Of a stretch of DNA of 64,000 bases, positions 17,435 to 25,617 are shown piece after piece (within the stretch, counting starts at the first letter, position 1; each line of letters starts with the position of its first letter). Origin of the DNA: Burkholderia lata (lineage in GTDB: Bacteria; Pseudomonadota; Gammaproteobacteria; Burkholderiales; Burkholderiaceae); NCBI RefSeq assembly GCF_902499335.1, contig NZ_CABVQK010000009.1:62001-126000 (forward strand), written 5' to 3'. A program made the position numbers and the translations under genes. The notes beneath the pieces are model-generated. The model was not told the DNA's origin, searched no databases, and worked only from the letters and a program-made list of their open reading frames with translations.

Positions 17435-18496
17435 TCACTCCGACAACAGCATCCGCTCGAGCTGCTCGAGGATCGCGTCGCGCTTGTCCTTCGGGAGACC
17501 GCGCAGGCGCAATTCGATGCGATCTTCGCCATACGACTTCAGGTCGCCGACCGACTTGCCGCCGAGCTTGATCTCGAGGCGTTGCGCATAGCGCTGGCGG
17601 CCCGCAGCCTTCGGCGTTTCCTGCGCCGCGACGCGGCCCTTGACGATGTCCGACACCTGGCGTGTGCTGAGATCGTCCGACACGATCTTGTTGATCAGCC
17701 GCAGCGTGGCCTCGGTGCCGCGCGCGTTGTGATATCGGCCGACCTGATACGCCATGTTCGAACCGAATCGATCGGGGCGCGCGACCATTTCCTGCATGAT
17801 CGCTTCCGGCAGCTTGCCGATCGACAGCGCGACGGCCACCGTCGATTCGTCGAGGCCGAGGTGCTCGGAGAGCTCCTTCTGGCTCTGGAAATGCTTGTCG
17901 TCGAGGAAGCGGCGCCACACGACGGCGTTGTCGAACACCGTCTGCGAATCGCGTTGGACGTTGAGATCGTAGCCGAGCTTGTAGCTCTGGATGCCGATCG
18001 GCACGTCGATCACGATTGCCTTGACCGATTCCTTGTTTGCTTCCTTGAGTGCCCGCACGCGGCGGCCGCCGTCGCTGACGAAATACGTGCCCGGGGTGTC
18101 GTAATCCGGAATCACGTGGATCGCCTGCTGCTGCCCCTGCTTCGCGAGGTTGACCGCGAGTTCGGCAATCGACGATTTCAGATAGAAGTGCCGCGGATTG
18201 AACGGGCTATGCTTGATCGCCTTCAGCGACAGCTCGATCACCTGCCCCGGCGCATAGCGGTTCTCGAGACGCCACGCGCGATATTGCGCTGACTCATCGA
18301 TCGACGGATCGATGGTGAGCTCGGGAGCGGGCGGCGGCGCGATGTCTTTCTTCGCGGATTTGGTCGGCGCCGGGGTGGGCGTCTCGGACTTGACGATGCC
18401 GTCGATCGCATTGAGTCGATCGAGCGCCGTGCGCTTCTCACTCGTCGTGATATCCGGGCGCGCTTGGAATCCTTTGGCAAATTGGGAGGGTTTCAT
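17435..18496 (-). CDS. parB: ParB, centromere-binding partition protein
   Basis: 353 residues from the ATG at 18496. A variable Pro/Lys-rich head is followed by the ParB/Spo0J nuclease-like CTPase domain from about residue 90. The arginine-rich motif there is VSDGGRRVRALKEAN. A helix-turn-helix lies at about 200-260 (SQKELSEHLGLDESTVAVAL), and the C-terminal dimerisation part follows. It loads on parS and spreads, linking the origin to ParA. It follows parA on the same strand, with a parS-like palindrome filling the 23-base gap between them. Confidence 0.92.
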   Translation of the reverse strand: MKPSQFAKGFQARPDITTSEKRTALDRLNAIDGIVKSETPTPAPTKSAKKDIAPPPAPELTIDPSIDESAQYRAWRLENRYAPGQVIELSLKAIKHSPFNPRHFYLKSSIAELAVNLAKQGQQQAIHVIPDYDTPGTYFVSDGGRRVRALKEANKESVKAIVIDVPIGIQSYKLGYDLNVQRDSQTVFDNAVVWRRFLDDKHFQSQKELSEHLGLDESTVAVALSIGKLPEAIMQEMVARPDRFGSNMAYQVGRYHNARGTEATLRLINKIVSDDLSTRQVSDIVKGRVAAQETPKAAGRQRYAQRLEIKLGGKSVGDLKSYGEDRIELRLRGLPKDKRDAILEQLERMLLSE

Positions 18497-18503
18497 GTGA
18501 CTC

Positions 18504-18519
18504 CTTTGTGCGCATAAAG
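18504..18519. promoter_or_regulatory. parS: parS-like site between parA and parB
   Basis: CTTTGTGCGCATAAAG, one mismatch from a perfect 16-bp palindrome. It fills the gap between the parA stop (18520) and the parB start (18496), so it also occupies the parB ribosome-binding region. Confidence 0.75.
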
Positions 18520-19182
18520 TCAGGGCAGCATGGCGACGATTTCGTCGGCGCATGCGCGAATTTCGGATGCGGCCAGCTTGCCGCCGCGATCGTTCATCTG
18601 CAGCACGGTCTGACCGAGCGCCATCGCCTGCTTGTACGCTTCCCGGGTCGGGATCTGCGTTTTCAGCAACGGGAAGCCGAGTTCCTCGAGCGCGCGCTTG
18701 AGCTCGCGGGTCAGCATGCGCTTCTCTTCGGTCTTGTTCAGCAGGAAGACGGCGCGGAGGTCTTCGTTCATGACCTGCGCCTGCTGGATCAGTTTGACCA
18801 GGCCGACGCTCGACCAGTAATCGGCCGGCGACGACGACGTCGGAATCACGGCAATCGATGCGGCCAACAGGACCACGCCCGATACCTTCTCGGTGATCGA
18901 CGGCGGGCAGTCCACGACGATGATGTCGTAGTCGTTGATGAACTTCTTGATCTCGCGATGGATCTGGCCATCGGCTTCGGCCAGGTTGACGACCGGAAAC
19001 GGAATGCCGGTGTCGCTGTCGCCGGATGCGCTCGACCAGTGAACCAGTGTGTTTTGACGGTCTGCGTCGACGACGAGGACGCGCTTCCCTTTTTCATGGA
19101 ACGCGGCACCGAGGTGCATGGCAATCGTGCTTTTGCCGACGCCACCTTTTTGTTGAGTGACTGCAATGATTTCCGCGGCCAA
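18520..19182 (-). CDS. parA: ParA, Walker-type partition ATPase
   Basis: 220 residues, a short ParA without the N-terminal helix-turn-helix of the larger plasmid type. The deviant Walker A motif is QQKGGVGKSTIAMHLGAAF at residues about 10-28. Walker A' follows as VLVVDADRQNT and Walker B as YDIIVVDCPPS. It forms ATP-dependent gradients on the nucleoid that move ParB-parS complexes. Because it lacks its own DNA-binding head, operon control is probably by ParB through the nearby parS sites, or by the palindrome upstream of parA. First gene of the parA-parB operon. Confidence 0.92.
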   Translation of the reverse strand: MAAEIIAVTQQKGGVGKSTIAMHLGAAFHEKGKRVLVVDADRQNTLVHWSSASGDSDTGIPFPVVNLAEADGQIHREIKKFINDYDIIVVDCPPSITEKVSGVVLLAASIAVIPTSSSPADYWSSVGLVKLIQQAQVMNEDLRAVFLLNKTEEKRMLTRELKRALEELGFPLLKTQIPTREAYKQAMALGQTVLQMNDRGGKLAASEIRACADEIVAMLP

Positions 19183-19228
19183 TTTTCACTCCTATTTTGG
19201 TCGTTGGAATTCTACAGGACGATATTTG

Positions 19229-19243
19229 AATTTCAATGAAATT
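19229..19243. promoter_or_regulatory. Palindrome upstream of parA
   Basis: AATTTCAATGAAATT is a perfect 7-1-7 palindrome 47 bases upstream of the parA start, in an A/T-rich stretch. It is a possible operator of the par operon, distinct in sequence from the parS sites. Confidence 0.45.
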
Positions 19244-19281
19244 GTCGTTCTGCAACTACGCATTGGCCATTCGGGCTATCG

Positions 19282-19297
19282 GTTTATGCGCATAAAC
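19282..19297. promoter_or_regulatory. parS: parS site, perfect palindrome
   Basis: GTTTATGCGCATAAAC is a perfect 16-bp palindrome 100 bases upstream of parA. As I recall, this matches the parS type described for Burkholderia chromosome 2. Confidence 0.85.
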
Positions 19298-19473
19298 GAA
19301 CCGGCGATGAGCGGTGGCTCGAGTGGATGGTGTGGCGGACGCCGGAACGTCGCTGAGCGACTCGGGGTTTGAATCGTCGCGTGTGGGGTCGTCAGGGTGA
19401 GTAGCAAGTTGCCGCAGGATCGCGGTGCACTGCCCTTTCGTTCGATGGGGCAGTCTTGCCTGAGAGCCGGGGA

Positions 19474-19489
19474 GTTTGTGCGCATAAAG
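19474..19489. promoter_or_regulatory. parS: parS-like site
   Basis: GTTTGTGCGCATAAAG, two changes from the perfect 16-bp palindrome; the central TGCGCA core is kept. Confidence 0.7.
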
Positions 19490-19640
19490 TCCGCGGAGCC
19501 GGGTCGGTCGATCGTGCTATGGGAAGGCCGGTACTTTCATGAGTGGGTTGTGAGCGGTATGACGACCTGGCAGGGGATGCCGCGTCGAGGTGTGCCACTG
19601 AACCCGCGTACGTCGACACAACGCGCTGTCCAGGCGTTAC

Positions 19641-19656
19641 GTTTATGCGCACAAAC
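19641..19656. promoter_or_regulatory. parS: parS-like site
   Basis: GTTTATGCGCACAAAC, one change from the perfect palindrome. Confidence 0.78.
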
Positions 19657-19734
19657 CGCGAGCGATAGACGGCGAGCGGCGAAGGATCACATCCCGACCG
19701 CGCCGGAATCCAGTGTGCGGCGATCTACCTGCGA

Positions 19735-19887
19735 GGCATCACACCGAAGCAGGCATCACACCGAAGCAGGCATCACACCGAAGCAGGCATCACACCGAAG
19801 CAGGCATCACACCGAAGCAGGCGTCACACCGAAGCAGGCGTCACACCGAAGCAGGCGTCACACCGAAGCAGGCGTCACACCGAAGCG
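19735..19887. repeat. Nine-unit 17-bp tandem repeat between parS sites
   Basis: Unit GGCATCACACCGAAGCA is repeated nine times without spacers. Units 1-5 have GCATC and units 6-9 have GCGTC; the last unit ends in G. The sharp switch of one base between two blocks suggests recent unit duplication within each block. It lies between the parS sites at 19641 and 19948 and encodes nothing convincing. Confidence 0.9.
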
Positions 19888-19947
19888 CCGAAATGTCCGG
19901 ATTCACTGCGCCGCGGATCTCGAGACACCTCACCCGGCACACGCACG

Positions 19948-19963
19948 CTTTATGCGCATAAAC
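19948..19963. promoter_or_regulatory. parS: parS-like site
   Basis: CTTTATGCGCATAAAC, one outer base away from the perfect palindrome. Confidence 0.8.
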
Positions 19964-20073
19964 CAATCGACCTACGAAGCACCCGCCCGCACCTTTTGCG
20001 ATCCGAAACGCCCCATCGTATTGATCTGGCGTGGGGACATTTATTCACCGCCACGCGATAGAGTCCCGTCCAC

Positions 20074-20089
20074 CTTTATGCGCATAAAC
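20074..20089. promoter_or_regulatory. parS: parS-like site
   Basis: CTTTATGCGCATAAAC, identical to the site at 19948 and 126 bp from it (start to start). Confidence 0.8.
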
Positions 20090-20254
20090 CTACCAACTCC
20101 TTGAAGCGCATCCCGAACAGCACTCCCCTTCCGCGATCCGTCGCACTACCCAACCAACCTGCTTCTACATAGTAGCGAGTCCGCGTCCATCACCCCGCCA
20201 AGCCCCCGATGCAGACTGGCTACAATACAGGGCTCTCCCCTCCAGGCTTGAACG

Positions 20255-20611
20255 ATGATCACGATCTACCACAACCCCCGATGCTCGAAGTCGCGCGAGA
20301 CGCTTGCGCTGGTCGAATCGCTGAATACCACCGGTGCACCGCTGAATGTCGTCGAGTACCTGAAGACACCGCCGACGGCCGAGGAGCTGGAAACGCTGCA
20401 TCGGCAGCTTGGCCGTCCGGTTCGCGACATGTTGCGCGACGGTGAGGAGCCGTACAAGACGCTGGATCTGGCCCGCGCCGACCTGACCGATGCGGAAGCC
20501 TACGCGGCGATTGCCGCTCATCCGATTTTGCTGCAGCGGCCCATCGTCGTTTATCGCGGCAAGGCAGCCATCGGCCGGCCGCCTGAATCCGTGCAGGCGC
20601 TGTTCGAATAA
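20255..20611 (+). CDS. ArsC/Spx-family protein (arsenate reductase-like)
   Basis: 118 residues with a thioredoxin-like fold. The N-terminus has ITIYHNPRCSKSRETLALVE, with the single active-site cysteine of glutaredoxin-coupled arsenate reductases (residue 10). The substrate-binding arginine region is HPILLQRPIVVYRGKAAIGR near residue 90. It would reduce arsenate to arsenite using glutathione and glutaredoxin, but no efflux or arsR gene is adjacent. Many chromosomal ArsC relatives of this type (YffB-like) have other or unknown roles. Confidence 0.85.
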   Translation: MITIYHNPRCSKSRETLALVESLNTTGAPLNVVEYLKTPPTAEELETLHRQLGRPVRDMLRDGEEPYKTLDLARADLTDAEAYAAIAAHPILLQRPIVVYRGKAAIGRPPESVQALFE

Positions 20612-20752
20612 TTCTTGTCCGCCGTATTTTTCTGATTGCGTCAGCCTGGCGCAAGCATTGGTACAAGCACCGGCAATCGAAGCCGGCCCGATCACCGGGC
20701 AGCACGCCACTACTCACCACCGTCCGGACGATCGCCGTCACGCGATCCGGGT

Positions 20753-20974
20753 CTAGCCTTCCCCTGGCGACGCACTGTCATCATCGGGGGAAGGCCCTCG
20801 CCCCGCCGCCGCTTTCGCGGCCGTCCGCAGCAGCGCGATCTGTCCGCGATAGGCCCTGCAGCCGCTGCAGGTCGGCAGGTGGACGCGCACCTGCAGGCGC
20901 TCATGCAGGGTCAGATGCCGGTCGAGCGCATCCGACAGCAGTCGCGTCACGTCAGTACATTTCCCCGGCAGCAT
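20753..20974 (-). CDS. Small zinc-finger anti-sigma-like protein
   Basis: About 73 residues if started at the ATG at 20974, or about 65 from the GTG at 20950, just past the sigma stop. The centre has the zinc anti-sigma pattern HLTLHERLQVRVHLPTCSGC, giving H-x3-C-x2-C. There is no membrane segment, so it would act in the cytoplasm. It overlaps or abuts the end of the ECF sigma gene, the usual coupling of a sigma factor and its anti-sigma. The signal it answers is unknown, with redox a common one for zinc finger types. Confidence 0.7.
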   Translation of the reverse strand: MLPGKCTDVTRLLSDALDRHLTLHERLQVRVHLPTCSGCRAYRGQIALLRTAAKAAAGRGPSPDDDSASPGEG

Positions 20975-21551
20975 CTTCGGTCGTCAGTCCTTTTTCGCTC
21001 AGGCAGGTTCGCAGGCGCGTGCGCGCCCGATACAGCAGCACGCTGCAATGATTCGTGGTCAGCGTCAATTCGCTGCAGATGTCCGTTATTTCGACGTCGA
21101 GGAATTCGCGCATCATGAACACGCGCCCGATCTGCTCCGGCAGGTGATCGAGGCAGACCTGGAACAGCGTCCAGAACTGCTGCTGCTGCAACAGCGTTTC
21201 GGGGCGCGCCCATGGTCGCGGCTTCGCATGCGCGGCCCAGTGTCCGTTTTCCTTGAACAGCTCGCGATCGAGCACCGATTCGCCGTCGAGTTCGGCATCG
21301 AGCGCGGACAGGTTCACCGTCCGCTGCCGCGCGCGCAGCACGTCGATCAGCTTGTTGCGCAGGATACCGAACACCCAGGTCTTGTGTGCCGACAGCCCGG
21401 CGAAATCACCCGCGTGTGACCACGCGGCGGCGAGCGCTTCCTGCACGGCGTCTTCGGCCGCGTCGGCATCACGGAGCTGGAGTCGCGCGAAGCGCAGCAG
21501 GTCGCTCCGCAGTTGCGCGAGATAGGCGGGGTCGTCGTAGGCGGACGGCAT
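20952..21551 (-). CDS. ECF-family RNA polymerase sigma factor
   Basis: 199 residues. Region 2 spans about residues 10-80 (LRFARLQLRDADAAEDAVQE, HKTWVFGILRNKLIDVLRAR). Region 4 spans about 130-185 (LDHLPEQIGRVFMMREFLDV, ICSELTLTTNHCSVLLYRAR). The linker between them is long and charged. It would direct RNA polymerase to a small stress regulon. The zinc-finger anti-sigma gene follows with overlap. The promoter lies in the 370-base gap shared with the divergent FMN reductase. Confidence 0.88.
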   Translation of the reverse strand: MPSAYDDPAYLAQLRSDLLRFARLQLRDADAAEDAVQEALAAAWSHAGDFAGLSAHKTWVFGILRNKLIDVLRARQRTVNLSALDAELDGESVLDRELFKENGHWAAHAKPRPWARPETLLQQQQFWTLFQVCLDHLPEQIGRVFMMREFLDVEITDICSELTLTTNHCSVLLYRARTRLRTCLSEKGLTTEDAAGEMY

Positions 21552-21918
21552 GTCTGGGTTGCGGTGTCTCGAGGCAAGCGCATTTGCGCCACCAAGTGGG
21601 CGCGTCGCGGTGCGAGCAGCTTACTGGGCGCGGTGCGGGCCCGCAATGCATGTTCCGTCACGAATTCACGAAACCGGCCGGCGCGCTGCGCTATGCTTGC
21701 CGAACCCTGTGTCGCGTGTCGGCGACGACGCGCGGCGGGCAATCTGTAACGTCAGAACATAACGGCCGAGTTATCCACAATTTCTGTGGAAAACCTTGTG
21801 GAAAGTCGGCCGGTCGGCCCCGTGGGGCGGTTCGCGGGCTGGCTTGCCTATAAACAGACCTTTGTCGCTCGTTCGGAAGCAATCGGTCCGATTCCTCACT
21901 CACCGGAAGGAGAATGCC
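21552..21918. other. Divergent promoter gap with a cluster of DnaA-like boxes
   Basis: This 367-base gap lies between the divergent ECF sigma gene and the FMN reductase gene. No gene is convincing here. It contains three DnaA-like 9-mers within 35 bases at 21771, 21785 and 21797 and presumably both promoters. Confidence 0.5.
21771..21805. promoter_or_regulatory. Cluster of DnaA-like boxes
   Basis: TTATCCACA at 21771 is a perfect DnaA box. Two facing copies, TGTGGAAAA at 21785 and TGTGGAAAG at 21797, are 1-2 changes from consensus. The group lies about 115 bases upstream of the FMN reductase start, 6 kb from the origin array. Confidence 0.55.
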
Positions 21919-22473
21919 ATGTCCTATCGCATCGCTGTGGTCGTCGGCAGCCTGCGTCGCGCTTCGTGGAACCGCGCGCTCGCGCACGCCGTGATCTCGC
22001 TCGCCCCCGCCGATTTCTCGTTCGAGTTCGTCGAGATCGGCGAACTGCCGCTGTACAGCCAGGATTACGACGCGGATTTCCCGGAAGTCGCGAAGCGCTT
22101 CAAGCAGTCGATCGAAGCCGCTGACGCGCTGCTGTTCTTCACGCCCGAGTACAACCGCTCGATTCCGGGCGTGCTGAAGAATGCGCTCGACTGGGGTTCG
22201 CGCCCGTGGGGTTCGAACTCGTGGGCGGGCAAGCCGGGCGCGGTGCTCGGCACGTCGCCGGGCGCGACGGGCACTGCCCTCGCGCAGCAGCACCTGCGCA
22301 ACGTGCTCGCGTACCTCGACGTGAAGACGCTCGGACAGCCCGAGATGTTCATCAAGCACGATCCGGCGCGTATCGACGACCAGGGCCAGATCGTCAGCGA
22401 AGACACCCGCAAGTTCCTGCAGGGCTTCGTCGATCGCTACACGGGCTGGGTGCGCTTGCTGAAGTCGGCCTGA
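21919..22473 (+). CDS. NADPH-dependent FMN reductase (chromate/quinone reductase type)
   Basis: 184 residues from the ATG at 21919, with AAGGAG upstream. A flavodoxin-like fold is shown by the N-terminal phosphate loop VVGSLRRASWNRALA and by FTPEYNRSIPGVLKNALDW near residue 80. These are hallmarks of the ArsH/ChrR/azoreductase family. It would reduce quinones, azo compounds or metals such as chromate using FMN and NAD(P)H, guarding against oxidative stress. It is divergent from the ECF sigma gene. Confidence 0.88.
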   Translation: MSYRIAVVVGSLRRASWNRALAHAVISLAPADFSFEFVEIGELPLYSQDYDADFPEVAKRFKQSIEAADALLFFTPEYNRSIPGVLKNALDWGSRPWGSNSWAGKPGAVLGTSPGATGTALAQQHLRNVLAYLDVKTLGQPEMFIKHDPARIDDQGQIVSEDTRKFLQGFVDRYTGWVRLLKSA

Positions 22474-22519
22474 GCGTCACACCGTTTCATGCCGCCGGCG
22501 CCGGCCCGCACGCAGCGGG

Positions 22520-24814
22520 TCACGTGCCGGCGTGCCGCGCGTGTCGTGCGTCGCGCGCTTCGCGGATGCCCAGCAGGATCTCGTCGAGCAGCGCGATGTC
22601 GAACGGCTTCGACAGCACGCGGACGTTGACGGTGCGCGTGCGGTCGAGCTCCTCCGCGTAACCCGTGACGAGAATCACGGGCAGCTTCTCCGGCCGCTGC
22701 TCGACCGCTTCGGCGAGGTCGATGCCGTTCAGGCGGCCCGGCATGTGGATATCCGAAATCACGAGGTCGAACGCATCGTTCGCGGCTGCGCCTTCGATCA
22801 GGCGCAACGCGTCGTCGGCGGTGGGCGCGTAGGTCACGCGGTGCCCGAGCAGCGACAGCAGCGCTTCGGTGCCGGCCGCAACTTCGCTGTTGTCCTCGAC
22901 GAGCAGCACGTGCAGGCCGGCAAGCGCGCCCGCCCCCGCTTCATGCACGACCGCCGGCGGCCGTGCGACGACATCCTCGGCCCGCGCGCGCGGCAGGTAG
23001 AGACGCACCGATGTGCCGGCACCGACCGCGCTGTCGATCGTCGCGAGGCCGCCCGAGCGTTCGCAGAACGCGAACACCTGCGGCAGGCCGAGCCCCGTCC
23101 CCATCCCCTGCGCCTTCGTCGTGAACAGCGGTTCGAACGCGCGCGCGAGCACGTCGGGCGCCATGCCCGAGCCCGTATCGTCGAGCGAGATCTGCACGAA
23201 ATCGCCGGTCAGCGGAAAGCCGTCCTCGCGACGCAGCGTCACGTTGCGCGCGCCGACCGTGAAGCGGCCGCCAGTCGCCATCGCGTCGCGCGCGTTGACC
23301 GCGAGGTTGATCACCGCGAGCTCGAGCTCCGCGACGTCGACGCGGATCGGCCAGACGGCGGGCTCGATCGCGACGACCAGCGACGACTTCGAACCGAGCG
23401 ACGTCTTCAGCAGTTCGCGGCACGTGCCGACCCATTGCCCGATGTCGATCGTCTCGTTGTGCAGCGGCTGCTTGCGCGCGACACCGAGGAGCTGGCGCGT
23501 GAGCGACTGCCCGTTCTTCAGCGCGCGTTCGATCGCGCCGAGTTCCTTGTCGAGATGCTGGACCCCGCGCCGCCGCGCGATCTGCACGTTGCTCGAGATG
23601 ATCATCAGCAGGTTGTTGAAGTCGTGCGCGACGCTGCCGACGAGGTTGCCGAGCGCCTGCATCTTGCGCGACTGCCGGTACGCCGATTCGATCGAGCGCC
23701 GCATCGACGCTTCGGCCTGCCAGCGATCCCACGCCTCCTCTTCCGCCTTCAGCCGCTTGAGCGACAGCCAGATCACGGACCACAGCGCAATCGACGGCGC
23801 GAACATCGAGATGAACAGCACGCTCAGGTGTTCGTACCATTCATGCCAGATCGCCGACGTGCGGTATGCGCACGTCACGTACACGGGATAGCTGCCGACC
23901 TGGCGATACGCGACGATCTCGCTGCTCCCGCCATCGTGGCGCACGCGCACGACGCCGGCGCGCGGATCGTTGCGCGCGTCGCCGAACGTGACCGCGCGAT
24001 CGGTGTGCGCGAGTGCCGGCGGCGGCGGATACGATGCGATGACCGCGCCGTCCGAGCGCGCGAGCGCCATCGTCATCGGCGTGCTCGCGCCGCCGAGCAG
24101 GTCGCGGTAGAACGCGTTGAAATACGACGACTTCAGCGCGATCGACACCATCCCGGCGAACGAACCGTCGCTATGGCGCCGCGCGACGCCCGTGTTGAAC
24201 ACGGGAATGTTCTCGAGCTTGAGCGGCCCCATCATCAGCCGCGAGATGTGTTCGATGACCTTGCCGTCGCGGATGCCGGCGAAGTCGTCGCGATTCGCGA
24301 TCGACGCATAGGGCGCCGGATAGTAGAGGCTGTTCGCGAGCAGCATCCCGCTTGCGCCGAAGATCGACACGGCGGCCACCTGCGGATAGCCGCCGCCGAT
24401 CGTGTTCAGCGCTTCGTGGATGTCGGACTCGCGGTTGCGCACGGTCGCATCGTCCATGTCCTGCACGAGATCGACGATGCGCGCATCGAGCGTTTCGCTC
24501 AGGTCGAATACCTTGAGCGCGTGCTCCTCGGCCACCCGCACGGTGCGCATCGTCACGTCGCTCGCGGCGGCCTCGCGCGTCTTCAGGTCGTTGTACGCCA
24601 TCACCACGACGTAGATGCAGGGCAGCACGATTGCCGCGACGAGCAGCACGATCAGCGTCACGCGGCGCACCGCGAAATCGTGCTCGGGCGCACCGGACGC
24701 ATAGTTGCCGTCGTCCTGCCAGTCGTCGGCGGGTGTAGAGGCGGGAGCGTGGGAATCGGCGGGCCGGTCGGACGTCATCGAAGAAGCGGGTGAGGCGGAG
24801 GTGCCTGCCATCAT
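22520..24814 (-). CDS. Hybrid sensor histidine kinase
   Basis: About 764 residues. A cytoplasmic head (about 1-48) leads to a first membrane helix (LIVLLVAAIVLPCIYVVVMA). A periplasmic Cache-like sensor of about 260 residues and a second helix (LSVLFISMFAPSIALWSVIW) follow. The phospho-acceptor His is in LVGSVAHDFNNLLMIISSNV. The ATPase domain shows AVINLAVNARDAM and DDTGSGMAPDV. A C-terminal receiver carries its Asp in DLVISDIHMPGRLNGID. It senses a small molecule outside the cell and passes phosphate through the built-in receiver. No obvious output regulator is adjacent apart from the CheY-like gene divergent to it. Confidence 0.88.
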   Translation of the reverse strand: MMAGTSASPASSMTSDRPADSHAPASTPADDWQDDGNYASGAPEHDFAVRRVTLIVLLVAAIVLPCIYVVVMAYNDLKTREAAASDVTMRTVRVAEEHALKVFDLSETLDARIVDLVQDMDDATVRNRESDIHEALNTIGGGYPQVAAVSIFGASGMLLANSLYYPAPYASIANRDDFAGIRDGKVIEHISRLMMGPLKLENIPVFNTGVARRHSDGSFAGMVSIALKSSYFNAFYRDLLGGASTPMTMALARSDGAVIASYPPPPALAHTDRAVTFGDARNDPRAGVVRVRHDGGSSEIVAYRQVGSYPVYVTCAYRTSAIWHEWYEHLSVLFISMFAPSIALWSVIWLSLKRLKAEEEAWDRWQAEASMRRSIESAYRQSRKMQALGNLVGSVAHDFNNLLMIISSNVQIARRRGVQHLDKELGAIERALKNGQSLTRQLLGVARKQPLHNETIDIGQWVGTCRELLKTSLGSKSSLVVAIEPAVWPIRVDVAELELAVINLAVNARDAMATGGRFTVGARNVTLRREDGFPLTGDFVQISLDDTGSGMAPDVLARAFEPLFTTKAQGMGTGLGLPQVFAFCERSGGLATIDSAVGAGTSVRLYLPRARAEDVVARPPAVVHEAGAGALAGLHVLLVEDNSEVAAGTEALLSLLGHRVTYAPTADDALRLIEGAAANDAFDLVISDIHMPGRLNGIDLAEAVEQRPEKLPVILVTGYAEELDRTRTVNVRVLSKPFDIALLDEILLGIREARDARHARHAGT

Positions 24815-25248
24815 AAACGAGTTGCGACGGCCCGCCGCACGGCCCCGGACGCACGAAATCCTGTCGATTCCGACAGGGAGAAACTGTCAGATTGAAAACG
24901 CGACGAATCCGGCAGCGCAAACGTACACAAGGAAAAATTTTGCGTGCTTATCTCGAAAATGGTCATGGCTGTTTTCGGAATGGCGCGTGTTCGGACCAAT
25001 TCTGTTCGAAATGGTGAAAATGGCGAGTTGCATCGCCTCCGGTTTACTCCGAGAATCGCGCCTTGCTTTCCCTATGACAGATATATGCGCCCGCCGGCGT
25101 TCGCCGCGCGGTGCGTCGCGCGCACCTGCGTCGCGGCGCCCGCGCGCGGCCGCAAGACGGTTGCCCGCGCCCGAACGCATTGCGCCTCAAGAAGCGCGCC
25201 GCGCGGTCGTTAACGCGAGAGAGACCATTCCGTATACCGCTTCGCTCC
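24815..25248. other. Noncoding divergent promoter gap
   Basis: 430 bases between the divergent histidine kinase and CheY-like genes. It is A/T-richer than its surroundings around 24890-25010, as expected of promoters. I see no gene, RNA or clear palindrome in it. Confidence 0.4.
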
Positions 25249-25617
25249 ATGCCTTTGCCGATTGTAATTGCCGACGATTCGCTGCTCGCTCGCAAACTTC
25301 TGACAAAGGCGCTGCCGGGAGGCTGGGACGTCGAAGTCGCGTATGCCGCGAATGGTCGAGAGGCCCTGGCGCTCTATCGTGACGGCAAAGCTTCCGTAAT
25401 GTTTCTGGACCTGACGATGCCCGACATGAGCGGATATCAGGTCCTGGAGACACTGCGCCACGAAGATCTGAACACGTTCGTGATCGTGGTATCCGCCGAT
25501 ATCCAGCCGCAGGCGCAAGCACGCGTGCGCGAATTGGGCGCGATCGCATTCGTAGCCAAGCCCGTGACGTCGGAGGCATTGCTGCCCATTCTCAAGGAGT
25601 ATGGGTTGTATGCCTGA
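25249..25617 (+). CDS. CheY-like single-domain response regulator
   Basis: 122 residues from the ATG at 25249. It is a bare receiver domain: acidic pair IVIADDSLLARK near residues 7-9, phospho-acceptor Asp in VMFLDLTMPDMSG at about 54, the Ser of VVSAD, and the conserved Lys in FVAKPVT at about 104. It has no output domain, so it acts by binding a partner. The next two genes encode a CheC-type phosphatase and a diguanylate cyclase, overlapping or coupled. This suggests a dedicated signalling module. Confidence 0.88.
   Translation: MPLPIVIADDSLLARKLLTKALPGGWDVEVAYAANGREALALYRDGKASVMFLDLTMPDMSGYQVLETLRHEDLNTFVIVVSADIQPQAQARVRELGAIAFVAKPVTSEALLPILKEYGLYA

Larger units (their letters stand above)
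19183..20254. other. Noncoding centromere region upstream of parA
   Basis: This gap of more than 1 kb has no convincing gene. It carries the parA promoter side, five parS-like palindromes at 19282, 19474, 19641, 19948 and 20074, and a tandem repeat at 19735-19887. The reading frames that cross the tandem repeat are artefacts of its periodicity. The region is best read as the partition centromere. Confidence 0.75.

Noticed and set aside
19735..19887. A CRISPR array
   Set aside because: The units are directly adjacent with no spacers and there are no cas genes nearby.
19397..20104. A 235-codon frame across the centromere repeat
   Set aside because: It is held open by the periodic 17-bp tandem repeat and crosses parS sites; no ribosome site or family resemblance.
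22532..24793. A 753-codon plus-strand frame over the hybrid kinase
   Set aside because: Mirror frame of a clear histidine kinase; the Arg/His-rich translation has no motif.
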